Assembly: GCA_963705355.1 (NCBI GenBank) | Contig: OY970070.1 | Coordinates: 682,001 to 746,000, forward strand | Length of the DNA stretch: 64,000 bases | Reading direction: 5' to 3' | Origin: COMBO-56-21 sp963705355 | GTDB lineage: Archaea; Thermoplasmatota; Thermoplasmata; UBA10834 | Shown: positions 56,813-64,000 of the stretch, one piece after another | Position numbering within the stretch: position 1 is the first letter of the stretch | Layout of the letters: each line of letters starts with the position of its first letter | Made by a program: the position numbers and the translations under genes | Notes under the pieces: model-generated | Seen by the model: the letters and a program-made list of their open reading frames with translations, nothing else | Database searches by the model: none | What the model was told of the DNA's origin: nothing

Positions 56813-59146
56813 ATGTCGACCGACAAGTTGTACACTCGGCGGGAGGTTCCTTTCGAGCTTGCCGAGATCGACCTTGAATCCGCGAGCGACGAGCAGCTCA
56901 AGGAGCTGAGCAGTGAAAGCGGCACAGCGTTGTCGCTCGAGGAGATGCATCGCATTCGCGATTTCTTCGCAGCGAAGGGCAGATGGCCGACTGATGTCGA
57001 GTTTCAGTCGCTCGGCCAGGCCTGGAGCGAGCACTGCTGCTACAAGAGCTCGAAGATCTTTCTGAAGCAGTACGTTTTCGGCATCAACACACCGCAGGTG
57101 ATCGACAGGGGCGACGCAGGCGTCATGGAGTTCGACAAGGATCATGCATACGCACTCAGAATCGAGAGTCACAACCACCCGAGCGCTGTCGAGCCGTACG
57201 GCGGAGCAGCGACTGGAATCGGTGGCATAATCAGGGATGTGCTTTGCATGGGCGCTCAGCCAATCGCGCTCGTCGACCCGCTTTTCTTCGGTCCTCTGGA
57301 CTACCCGTTCAAGAAACTCCCTGCGGGGATCAAGCACCCGAAATACCTGTTTGGAGGGATAGTGGCTGGCATACGCGATTACGGCAACAGAGTCGGACTG
57401 CCAACCGTCTCAGGTGGAGTCTGGTTCGATGAGAGCTATGTCGGCAATTGCCTTGTTAACGTAGGCTGCGTAGGCATCGCCGAGAAGAAGCAGCTGAGGA
57501 AAAACGCAGTGAAGGGACCCGGCGACGTGCTGGTGCTCGTTGGGGGGCGCACAGGAAGAGACGGAATTCACGGGGTCACGTTCGCGTCTGCGGTGCTGAC
57601 GAAGAAGAGTGAGACCGAGTCCAGAGGAGCTGTCCAGCTCGGAGACCCTATCATGAAAGAGCCTGTCATCCACGCATTGCTCGAGGCCGATTACAGGGGC
57701 CTTGTGAACGGCATGAAGGACCTCGGCGGAGGTGGACTCTCGTGCGTCGTGGGTGAGATCGCTCTTGCGGGAGGGTGCGGAGCGGAGGTAGACCTGACCA
57801 AGGTACCGCTAAAGGAGGAAGGGCTGGCTCCCTGGGAGATATGGGTTTCCGAATCACAAGAGCGAATGATGCTCTCAGTGTCGGCAAAGAACGTTGACGA
57901 GGTATTGCACATATTCAAGCTCTGGGACGTGCCGGCGACTCCAATTGGCAAGGTCATCCCCGAGAAGTCCGTTCGACTGTACTTCCAAGGCGAGAAGGTC
58001 TTCGACCTGGAGCTCGAGTTCCTCACGGCAGGACCTGTCTACTGCAGACCGTGCAGTGCGAGGAGATCGAAGGGCAGCAGGACGGAAAAGACCCCGAGTG
58101 TAAAGGATAGATACGACAAGGAGCTGCTCAGATTGCTGTCATCACCGAACATATGCAACAAGGAGTGGGTGATCCGGCAGTACGATCATGAAGTGCGAGG
58201 CAACACAGTCATCAAGCCGCTTCAAGGGAAGCTCGGCCATTGGAGCCACGGCGACGCGGCAGTGCTGAAACCGGTCGAGGATTCGTTCAAAGGCCTCGCG
58301 ATTGCGACTGCGTCGAACCCGTTTGCGGTCGGCATCGACCCGTACCGTGGGGGCAAGACTTGCGTCGACGAAATGTGCAGGAACCTCGTCGCAGTCGGTG
58401 CCAGGCCGCACTCGTTCACGAACTGCCTCAACTTCGGCAACCCGGAGAAGCCTGACAGGCTGTGGCTTTTCAGGGAGGCTGTCAGAGGCATGGGGGAGGT
58501 GGCGAAGGCGCTGAACGTCCCCACACCGTCTGGTAACGTGAGCTTCTACAACGAGGCGCCATCTGGTGCCGTTCTGCCGACGCCCACGCTGCTCGGCTGT
58601 GGTATAGTCCGGGACATCAGGAAGTGCGTAACGTCTGACCTGAAGCGAGAGGGGAACACGCTAGCTGTCATAGGCGCGACCAAGCCTGAGATGGGCGCAT
58701 CTGAGTACTACAGGATGAAGAAGGGATACTCCAGAAAAGTCCCTGATGTGGACATTCAAGCGCTCCGAGCGGGAATGGAGGTCGTCATCGGAGGAATCGA
58801 ACGAGCCGCCATTGTCGCGTGCCACGACATATCAGACGGAGGACTGGCAGTAACACTTTCCGAGATGTGCATAGGCGGGGATGTCGGGGCCGAGATCGAC
58901 CTGACCAAGATGGAGAGGCTGCGATCTGATGTCCGCCTGTTCTCCGAGAGCAACAGCAGATGGGTCGTGGAGATCAGAAAGGGAAAGGAGAAGCAGCTGC
59001 CAAAGGACAGGAAGACGAAGGTGGCCAGGCTCGGAACGGTCGGTGGCGACTCCCTCATGATATCATCTGACAGGAGACTGCTTGACGTCGATGTCCCCAG
59101 ACTCTCACAAAGCTTCAACTCGACTCTCTGGAGGCTGGTAGGATGA
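56813..59146 (+). CDS. purL: Phosphoribosylformylglycinamidine synthase subunit PurL
   Basis: 777 residues. ATP-dependent synthase subunit converting FGAR to FGAM with ammonia from PurQ, step four of purine synthesis. Motifs: 'FQSLGQAWSEHCCYKSSK', 'IESHNHPSAVEPYGGAATGI', 'GGRTGRDGIHGVTFAS', 'DLGGGGLSCVVGEIALAGGC' and in the second half 'HDISDGGLAVTLSEMCIGG'. Slightly long for the archaeal small form; the N-terminal 40 residues are extra. The 3' end overlaps purQ by four bases. Confidence 0.95.
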   Translation: MSTDKLYTRREVPFELAEIDLESASDEQLKELSSESGTALSLEEMHRIRDFFAAKGRWPTDVEFQSLGQAWSEHCCYKSSKIFLKQYVFGINTPQVIDRGDAGVMEFDKDHAYALRIESHNHPSAVEPYGGAATGIGGIIRDVLCMGAQPIALVDPLFFGPLDYPFKKLPAGIKHPKYLFGGIVAGIRDYGNRVGLPTVSGGVWFDESYVGNCLVNVGCVGIAEKKQLRKNAVKGPGDVLVLVGGRTGRDGIHGVTFASAVLTKKSETESRGAVQLGDPIMKEPVIHALLEADYRGLVNGMKDLGGGGLSCVVGEIALAGGCGAEVDLTKVPLKEEGLAPWEIWVSESQERMMLSVSAKNVDEVLHIFKLWDVPATPIGKVIPEKSVRLYFQGEKVFDLELEFLTAGPVYCRPCSARRSKGSRTEKTPSVKDRYDKELLRLLSSPNICNKEWVIRQYDHEVRGNTVIKPLQGKLGHWSHGDAAVLKPVEDSFKGLAIATASNPFAVGIDPYRGGKTCVDEMCRNLVAVGARPHSFTNCLNFGNPEKPDRLWLFREAVRGMGEVAKALNVPTPSGNVSFYNEAPSGAVLPTPTLLGCGIVRDIRKCVTSDLKREGNTLAVIGATKPEMGASEYYRMKKGYSRKVPDVDIQALRAGMEVVIGGIERAAIVACHDISDGGLAVTLSEMCIGGDVGAEIDLTKMERLRSDVRLFSESNSRWVVEIRKGKEKQLPKDRKTKVARLGTVGGDSLMISSDRRLLDVDVPRLSQSFNSTLWRLVG

Positions 59147-59973
59147 AGGCGAGCCAGGTCAAAGTGTGTGTGCTCAGGATAGAGGGCACCAACTGCGAGG
59201 AGGAGATGTATCTCTCGTTCCGGCGCCTGGGGGCGAGGCCGGAGAAGGTCCACCTCAAGCAGCTCACGGGGACGGACGTCTCCCACGAGGAGAAGAGGTC
59301 CCTCTCGGACTACCACATACTCGCGCTCCCCGGAGGCTTCTCTGCAGGGGATTACGTCCGTGCGGGCGCCATATTCGCCGCAAGGATGAAGAGCAGGCTC
59401 TCGAAGGACCTAGTGGATTTCATCAAGGCAGGCAAGCCCGTGCTGGGCGTGTGCAATGGGTTCCAGATACTCGTCGAAGCTGGCCTGCTCCCTGCAATGT
59501 CTGGCATAATGACGGAGTTCCCTGAGGCGGTCCTTGGCACGAACGACTCGGCTAGGTTCGAGTGCAGGCCTACGCTCCTGAAGAAGGTCAACAGGGGAAG
59601 CTGCGCATTCACCTCGATGATCTCTCCTGACAAGATCTCCCTGATTCCATCCGCCCATGCAGAGGGCAAGCTGATGTTCCCGCTGGAAAGGACAGAAGAG
59701 ATTATCAAGGAGCTCGAGGAGAACGACCAGATCGTGTTCAAGTACGTCGATCCCGAAGGCAACCTGGCAGGGTATCCATGGTGCCCGAACGGTGCGGTAG
59801 AGAACATCGCGGGCATCTGCAACAGGGAGGGCAACGTCTTCGGCCTCATGCCCCACCCCGAGAGGGTGTTCTTCAAGTTCACTCATCCTGACTGGACTAG
59901 GGAACCCGATGGCCCGGGGGACGGGAGGGCAGTGTTCGAATCCGTCCTGCACTACGTCACGAGAAAGATGTGA
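59143..59973 (+). CDS. purQ: Phosphoribosylformylglycinamidine synthase subunit PurQ (glutaminase)
   Basis: 276 residues. Class I glutamine amidotransferase that supplies ammonia to PurL. The nucleophile is C104 in 'LGVCNGFQIL', the oxyanion strand is 'ALPGGFSAGDY', and the catalytic His/Glu are in 'GLMPHPERVFF'. A little longer than the bacterial form because of insertions around 'RTEEIIKELEENDQIVFKYV'. ATG start overlapping the purL stop (ATGA). Confidence 0.95.
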   Translation: MKASQVKVCVLRIEGTNCEEEMYLSFRRLGARPEKVHLKQLTGTDVSHEEKRSLSDYHILALPGGFSAGDYVRAGAIFAARMKSRLSKDLVDFIKAGKPVLGVCNGFQILVEAGLLPAMSGIMTEFPEAVLGTNDSARFECRPTLLKKVNRGSCAFTSMISPDKISLIPSAHAEGKLMFPLERTEEIIKELEENDQIVFKYVDPEGNLAGYPWCPNGAVENIAGICNREGNVFGLMPHPERVFFKFTHPDWTREPDGPGDGRAVFESVLHYVTRKM

Positions 59974-59979
59974 AGGGGG

Positions 59980-60360
59980 ATGAGGAAGCCCTCTTCAAAT
60001 GAACAAAGAACATCGGAAGTGCGCAAGAATCAAATTACTGGAATCGCAAGCGAGAGATTACGGTCGATCGAAAAAAAGATGAACAAGGTTGTCGAACTTG
60101 CGGTCGAGGAAGAGGCATCAGTCATTGAGCTCGGCATTTCGCCACCTCGCATCAACCGTCCAAGCGCGGAGCCGGAAATGCGACTGCGCGAACTGCGGAC
60201 TGAGCTGGCGAGGGTCATCGAACGGTTTGAGTTCATGGTGCCAGAACTTCCAAGGAAACAGAAGAGAATGCACAGAAGACTCAAGTCCCTTCTCGATTCG
60301 TCAGAGACTCTCGAAAGGAAGTGGCTCGAATACCAGGCAATCGTCAGAGGGAGACTATGA
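59980..60360 (+). CDS. Small basic helical protein of unknown function
   Basis: 126 residues, strongly basic and helical: 'RLRSIEKKMNKVVELAVEEE' and 'LRELRTELARVIERFEFMVP' look like coiled coil, and 'RKQKRMHRRLKSLLDSSETL' like a positively charged helix. No family recognised. It follows purQ by six bases and has GGGGG before the ATG, so it is probably read with the purine genes. The last 17 bases overlap the convergent rbkR gene. Confidence 0.55.
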   Translation: MRKPSSNEQRTSEVRKNQITGIASERLRSIEKKMNKVVELAVEEEASVIELGISPPRINRPSAEPEMRLRELRTELARVIERFEFMVPELPRKQKRMHRRLKSLLDSSETLERKWLEYQAIVRGRL

Positions 60361-61000
60361 GCTCCACCTGGTCTCCGTCCTTCAACCCGAGCGAGCGTCT
60401 CAGGTGATACTTGCAGATGACTTCGATGATGTCCGTGTGGTGAGACCTCACAGGAAGAACGACCGCGCACTCCATGTTGTGGATCGTCGCGAGAAAGCAC
60501 TTCACATCCCCGAAGGTCCTGCCCTCTTTCTCGAAACCCTTGATCAGAATGCCCTCGGATTTCCTCAGGATGTCGAGCTTGGGCAACTCAGGGTCGGCGA
60601 GCCTAAGGTTCAACGTCCCCTCGAAAGGCTTGAACCACAGCTTCTTCTGGAATTGATCGGCGTAGGCCTCCTGGTTGACATAGTACTGACCCTCTCCGAG
60701 ACCAGATGTGACTGTGCCTATGATGACGAGGTGGTCCTTCATCTCGAATATGCGCTGGTAGTCCGAGTACTCCTTTCTGAGAAGGTCAAAACCCTTATCG
60801 GTCAGCTTGATCCGCTGCCTCCTGGCACCCAGATCCCGCTCAATCAGAGCATCGCCGAGAAGCTCCAGTATTTTCTTGGAGGCGGACTGTTGGCTGATTT
60901 CGAGGACATTTCCGAGCTCCCTCGACGAAATCGCGATATAATCATGCACTCCACCCATGAGCGCTATGTGTTTGAGTGTCGCGATTTGCTTCTCATGCAT
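60344..61000 (-). CDS. ribK: CTP-dependent riboflavin kinase with N-terminal HTH (RbkR)
   Basis: 218 residues. The N-terminal 85 residues are a winged helix ('SSRELGNVLEISQQSASKKI'); residues about 90-218 are the archaeal riboflavin kinase, which uses CTP rather than ATP ('GTVTSGLGEGQYYVNQEAYA', 'LWFKPFEGTLNLRL', 'VICKYHLRRSLGLKDGDQVE'). Fused proteins of this kind make FMN and repress riboflavin genes in archaea. A TATA-like element (GCTATTATG, about 61035-61027 on the minus strand) predicts transcription close to the ATG. Confidence 0.92.
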   Translation of the reverse strand: MHEKQIATLKHIALMGGVHDYIAISSRELGNVLEISQQSASKKILELLGDALIERDLGARRQRIKLTDKGFDLLRKEYSDYQRIFEMKDHLVIIGTVTSGLGEGQYYVNQEAYADQFQKKLWFKPFEGTLNLRLADPELPKLDILRKSEGILIKGFEKEGRTFGDVKCFLATIHNMECAVVLPVRSHHTDIIEVICKYHLRRSLGLKDGDQVELIVSL

Positions 61001-61049
61001 GGTACGGCTCGGATGAGCTAGCCATCATAATAGCTTTTCGTCGTCGAGA

Positions 61050-61412
61050 TTACTCGTAATCGTCGGCCACTAGATAACGCTCGGCACGCAACCTAACAAC
61101 TGGAACTCGCCTTTCCTTGAGTCGGCCTATTAGCTCTCTGTCGTTGGTCACGACGGCAGCAGACCTTTGCACGGCCAAATCGATAACCGCGTCATCGCCA
61201 GCGAGCTCGGTCTCCACTATGTGATACTTGCGCGCCAATGCGAGAGCGGCTTTTCCGTTCCTGTCCGTCGTGTTCGCCAGCTCGCCAAGGACAGAGCTGG
61301 GCACGAAGACCGGAATGTCGCCAAACAGGCGCCTGAGCTCATGGTCCAGATTGAGTTTGAATTGAAAGGGCATCAGAAGAGCGTTCGCATCGAGCACAAT
61401 TGCCAGAGGCAA
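61050..61412 (-). CDS. PIN-domain nuclease, archaeal aIF2-gamma-linked type
   Basis: 120 residues. PIN fold with the acidic residues D8 ('VLDANALL'), E44 ('SSVLGELAN'), D73/D74/D78 ('AGDDAVIDLA') and D91 ('VVTNDREL'). The subgroup is related to Fcf1/Utp24, which cut pre-rRNA in eukaryotes, and commonly lies next to the aIF2-gamma gene in archaea, as here (12 bases). rRNA processing is therefore a better guess than a toxin role, and no antitoxin gene is adjacent. Confidence 0.85.
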   Translation of the reverse strand: MPLAIVLDANALLMPFQFKLNLDHELRRLFGDIPVFVPSSVLGELANTTDRNGKAALALARKYHIVETELAGDDAVIDLAVQRSAAVVTNDRELIGRLKERRVPVVRLRAERYLVADDYE

Positions 61413-61424
61413 GGCATCACACGC

Positions 61425-62657
61425 CTACTGAACGACGCCGTAGCCGATCAGGCGCCATTTGCCGGCTATGCGTCTCGATATGGCTATCCTCTGGCTCTTC
61501 TCCACACAGACTGGTATCTTTAGGTCGACCTCCGCAGAATCGGATCGGCCGCTCGTGACCACCCCAACGGTGGTTGCAGTGCCAACGCTCAGCATCAAGG
61601 GCTCATTCGTCTTGAGGTTGTCCACGGCAAGCTCAGATGAGATTCCGACGACCCGTTTCATGAGTTCGGTCTTGAACGTCAGTTCACTGAGCACGGGTGG
61701 GAGAGTCCCAGGAACTCCGGCTATCCTGCCGACCAGTGAATCCGACTTGGTGGATGACGGGTCAAGGCCGGTTCCGATGGCAATCAATCCGCCAGGACCA
61801 GCGACTTCGAGCGAGAGTGCGCCAGCGTAGAGCGACCTCACCTTGGTCACGATGCTCTCCCAGCTCGACTTACTTCCGACCTCGACTTTCCTGCCGGGCA
61901 GGATCTCCACCTCGTCACCGATCTTAAGCTTCCCCTGGGTCATCGAGCCGCCAATGACCCCGCCTTTGAGATTCTCGAGCTTCGTGCCGGGGACATTGAC
62001 ATCGAAAGACCTCGCGATGTACATCCTCGCTGGCTTCGACCTGTCCCACTTTGGTGTCGGGATATTCTTCTCGATAGCCTCGATGAGCATGTCTATGTTG
62101 ACATCGTGGTGGGCCGATATTGGTATGATCGGGGCCTTCTCTGCGATCGTCCCCTTGATGAAGTCCTGGATCTCGGCGTAGTTCTCCCTGGCCTCCTCCT
62201 TGGTGACGATGTCGATCTTGTTCTGAACGACAATTATCTTGTCCACTCCGATGATGGACAAGGCCATCAAATGCTCCCTCGTCTGCGGCTGCGGACATTT
62301 CTCGTTCGCTGCGACGAGTAGGAGAGAGCCGTTCATTATCGCCGCGCCCGAGAGCATCGTGGCCATCAGAGTCTCGTGGCCTGGAGCATCGACGAATGAG
62401 ACTGATCTGAGGAGCTCGCACTCGCCCTTGCAGTTGGGGCACGTTGGCTGGTTCGTGTAGCATTCTGGCGCTTCGCAGTTCTTGCACTTGTAGAACGCGA
62501 CATCCGCGTACCCGAGGCGGATCGAGATGCCTCTCTTGACTTCCTCAGAGTGCCTGTCGGTCCATTCGCCCGTCAGAGCTTTCGTCAGCATGGTCTTGCC
62601 ATGGTCCACGTGGCCGATCATACCGATGTTTGTCTCTGGCTGGCTCGGAACCTTCAT
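61425..62657 (-). CDS. Translation initiation factor aIF2, gamma subunit
   Basis: GTPase subunit that carries Met-tRNAi to the small ribosomal subunit. 410 residues. G1 'GHVDHGKT' (15-22), G3 'DAPGHE', G4 'NKID', then two beta-barrel domains. The zinc knuckle is between 'YKCKNCEAPECY' and 'CPNCKGEC'. The stop of the upstream S6e gene overlaps its start, so S6e, aIF2-gamma and the PIN protein form one translation operon. Confidence 0.97.
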   Translation of the reverse strand: MKVPSQPETNIGMIGHVDHGKTMLTKALTGEWTDRHSEEVKRGISIRLGYADVAFYKCKNCEAPECYTNQPTCPNCKGECELLRSVSFVDAPGHETLMATMLSGAAIMNGSLLLVAANEKCPQPQTREHLMALSIIGVDKIIVVQNKIDIVTKEEARENYAEIQDFIKGTIAEKAPIIPISAHHDVNIDMLIEAIEKNIPTPKWDRSKPARMYIARSFDVNVPGTKLENLKGGVIGGSMTQGKLKIGDEVEILPGRKVEVGSKSSWESIVTKVRSLYAGALSLEVAGPGGLIAIGTGLDPSSTKSDSLVGRIAGVPGTLPPVLSELTFKTELMKRVVGISSELAVDNLKTNEPLMLSVGTATTVGVVTSGRSDSAEVDLKIPVCVEKSQRIAISRRIAGKWRLIGYGVVQ

Positions 62658-63052
62658 TACTGCTTCTTCTCCTCTTTCTTCAAAAGCTCAGAAGCCGGCT
62701 TCATCCCGTGCTGCGTGATCTTCATGTTGATCTGCAGTGTGTCGGGCGCGATCGTGTTGCCCCTGACATTCTTCCTTCGCCTCAGCCCGCTCTTCTTGGA
62801 GTTGAAGCCGATGCTCTTGGAGATCAGAAGCTTCTTCCTTCTCGGGCCGGGCAGATCCTTCCTCATGGGGAACCCATCCTTGTCGCTCCCACCAGTGATT
62901 TCCAGTTTGAAACCAGGCAGGCCGACGAATATGCCGTCCACGACGTCGCCTATCTTCTTGCCGATGAGCGAGTTGGCGTGATGACCTGAGACTGGCGTCT
63001 GATACGACTTCCCATCTTTTGGATCGCCTATCACGGCCCTGAACTCTGCCAA
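62657..63052 (-). CDS. rps6e: Ribosomal protein S6e
   Basis: 131 residues from a TTG at 63052: '(M)AEFRAVIGDPKDGKSYQ' matches the usual archaeal S6e N-terminus. It has GGAGTGG six bases upstream, and the TATA box at 63095-63103 predicts a leader of about 20 bases. A GTG at 63076 would add eight residues without family support. Core motifs 'ANSLIGKKIGDVVDG', 'ITGGSDKDGFPMRKDLPGPR' and 'KSGLRRRKNVRGNTI' are intact. Confidence 0.93.
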   Translation of the reverse strand: MAEFRAVIGDPKDGKSYQTPVSGHHANSLIGKKIGDVVDGIFVGLPGFKLEITGGSDKDGFPMRKDLPGPRRKKLLISKSIGFNSKKSGLRRRKNVRGNTIAPDTLQINMKITQHGMKPASELLKKEEKKQ

Positions 63053-63094
63053 ACAATCCACTCCGGTGTGTGGCACGCCCTAATGCGAAAGGAG

Positions 63095-63103
63095 TTATAT
63101 AGG
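63095..63103 (-). promoter_or_regulatory. TATA box of the S6e-aIF2-gamma operon
   Basis: CCTATATAA on the minus strand. Transcription should start near 63072, which supports the TTG at 63052 as start of S6e. Confidence 0.55.
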
Positions 63104-63212
63104 TTTCGGACCTGGAATGGGAATGCTGGTATACCGTTTTGGAGCGGTGCGAATAGCGTACGTCGACATGAATATTACCGGCCAAACTATTACAAATAGC
63201 TCGAGGTCAAAG

Positions 63213-63533
63213 ATGAAGAAGATCACGAGAGAAGTACTGAAGAACATGATGGACACCAACGTCGATTTCGTCCTCATAGATGCGCGCGGGCATGAGGCCT
63301 ATGACAAGGAGCACTTGCCCGGTGCGGTGTCAATCCCGTCGGATCATCTGGGGGAGCATCTGCTCAAGAACTACAAGAAGGACATAACTATCGTCACATA
63401 CTGTTCTAGCTTTGAATGCACCGCAAGCACGATAGCAGCAGAGAAGCTCGAGAAGTACGGATTCAAGAAGATTCTCGAGTTCAAAGGCGGTCTAGCAGAC
63501 TGGAAAGTCGCGGGGTACCCGACTGAGAAGTGA
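63213..63533 (+). CDS. Rhodanese-like domain protein
   Basis: 106 residues from the ATG at 63213, with GAGGTC seven bases upstream. Single rhodanese domain: 'FVLIDARGHEAYDKEHLPGA' and the active-site loop 'TYCSSFECTAS' with Cys64. It can transfer sulfur or act as a phosphatase-like or regulatory domain. The open frame continues upstream to 63117 but that part reads unlike the family. It is inserted, in the opposite direction, between the S6e operon and aIF5B, which are both minus strand. No sulfur-metabolism neighbours. Confidence 0.87.
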   Translation: MKKITREVLKNMMDTNVDFVLIDARGHEAYDKEHLPGAVSIPSDHLGEHLLKNYKKDITIVTYCSSFECTASTIAAEKLEKYGFKKILEFKGGLADWKVAGYPTEK

Positions 63534-63534
63534 C

Positions 63535-64000
63535 TCATCTTCCCCAGAACGGTTTCTCCTTTCGCTTGATTGCCGCGAGCTGCTCAAAGGCCTCAATCTC
63601 ATCCTGTTTCAAAGTGTAGCTCGCAAGCTCGTGCGCGTGTCTTTCGGGAATATCGACCAGCAGCACGTCCTCCACATCGATCTGCCTTCCCACGGTCGCA
63701 TCATCGATTGAAATCGCGACCTCGGCTCCTGCGATGGCCTCCTTGAGCGACTCCTCCCCACTGCGTATGCTTTTAATCCTGCCGACTTCCTTTCCGTCTT
63801 CTCTGACCAGACCTTGGCCAGGGCGGATCCTGCCGGCCAGAACTCTGACGCCCACAATCGCAGGTTTGCTGACTCGGAAGACGTGGTCTCTCATTATCAC
63901 GATCTTGCCTGGGAAGACTATCTCCAGCCTCTGCTCCACCTCGACCTCCTTCTTGCGCTCCTCGCACCAGGTCCGGTAGTCTTCGAGCAACCGATACATG
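63535..64000 (-). CDS. infB: Translation initiation factor aIF5B, C-terminal part (cut by window edge)
   Basis: The last 154 or so residues of aIF5B; the gene continues past the right edge, so the Met at 63999 is internal. Domain III/IV sequences: 'VFPGKIVIMRDHVFRVSKPA', 'VLAGRIRPGQGLVREDGKEV', 'GAEVAISIDDATVGRQIDVE', ending in the family tail 'IKRKEKPFWGR'. aIF5B is the GTPase that joins ribosomal subunits. Its stop is next to the rhodanese gene's stop (tail to tail). Confidence 0.93.
   Translation of the reverse strand, partial: MYRLLEDYRTWCEERKKEVEVEQRLEIVFPGKIVIMRDHVFRVSKPAIVGVRVLAGRIRPGQGLVREDGKEVGRIKSIRSGEESLKEAIAGAEVAISIDDATVGRQIDVEDVLLVDIPERHAHELASYTLKQDEIEAFEQLAAIKRKEKPFWGR

Noticed and set aside
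61050..61412. PIN protein as the toxin of a VapBC pair
   Set aside because: No small antitoxin gene is adjacent, and its place beside aIF2-gamma is the conserved setting of the rRNA-processing type.

Overview
The window is archaeal. It encodes aIF2-gamma, a C-terminal fragment of aIF5B, ribosomal protein S6e, a GINS subunit, HerA-type ATPase, GPN-loop GTPase, CTP-dependent riboflavin kinase (RbkR), pantoate kinase, DUF357, TldD/TldE, and the archaeal HMG-CoA synthase/thiolase/DUF35 set. Two of three tRNAs carry introns at the canonical 37/38 site. Promoters are TATA-like, and several genes look leaderless. Gene content (histidine, threonine and glycine breakdown, a peptide-type ABC transporter, tungsten aldehyde oxidoreductase, pyrrolysine-free MttB proteins, giant helical-repeat proteins) suggests an uncultured, probably anaerobic, amino-acid-using euryarchaeon, perhaps Thermoplasmata-related. 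That placement is an inference; there is no rRNA gene to settle it.

Layout. 1-1824: unknown tail, then glutamate formimidoyltransferase and cyclodeaminase. 1969-6480: a 1503-residue helical-repeat protein ending in a C4HC3 zinc finger. 6477-14246 (minus strand): an HTH regulator, HMG-CoA synthase, thiolase-like protein, DUF35 protein, histidine ammonia-lyase, TldD and TldE. 14492-15253: tRNA-Pro, intron-containing tRNA-Gly, two small genes. 15575-20032: a 1485-residue TPR protein ending in a B-box-like finger. 20132-26180: a membrane protein, a zinc-ribbon protein, kbl/tdh, an RNase J-like nuclease, a HAD protein. 26365-27680: two tandem CARF-HTH proteins. 27677-31770: GPN GTPase, intron-containing tRNA-Lys, two MttB-family proteins. 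32005-35637: a metallo-hydrolase, GINS, a lone TnpB element, DUF167, Toprim. 35662-38456: gcvPA/gcvPB. 38443-46321: RAM-domain protein, tmk, coaBC, pantoate kinase, DUF357/HerA, prs, proS. 46555-50635: a small membrane protein, then a peptide ABC binding protein with two permeases. 50683-55306: class III aminotransferase, polyferredoxin, AOR, second polyferredoxin. 55739-60360: TrmI, purS/purL/purQ, a small protein. 60344-64000: rbkR, PIN protein, aIF2-gamma, S6e, rhodanese, partial aIF5B.

How it fits together. Peptide import and TldD/TldE proteolysis would supply amino acids. Histidine would go through HutH and the formimidoyl-folate enzymes; threonine through Tdh/Kbl to glycine and acetyl-CoA; glycine through GcvP. 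Several of these routes end in one-carbon tetrahydrofolate. AOR with polyferredoxins would handle aldehydes and low-potential electrons. HutU, HutI, GcvT, GcvH, the corrinoid proteins and the transporter ATPases are not in the window.

The most unusual signals are: a thiolase in the mevalonate operon that lacks both the nucleophilic Cys and the GHP His; a tandem CARF-HTH pair with its own candidate operator and no CRISPR locus in the window; two giant repeat proteins that each end in a eukaryote-like zinc finger; and an 8-bp motif repeated three times between divergent genes beside the TPR giant.
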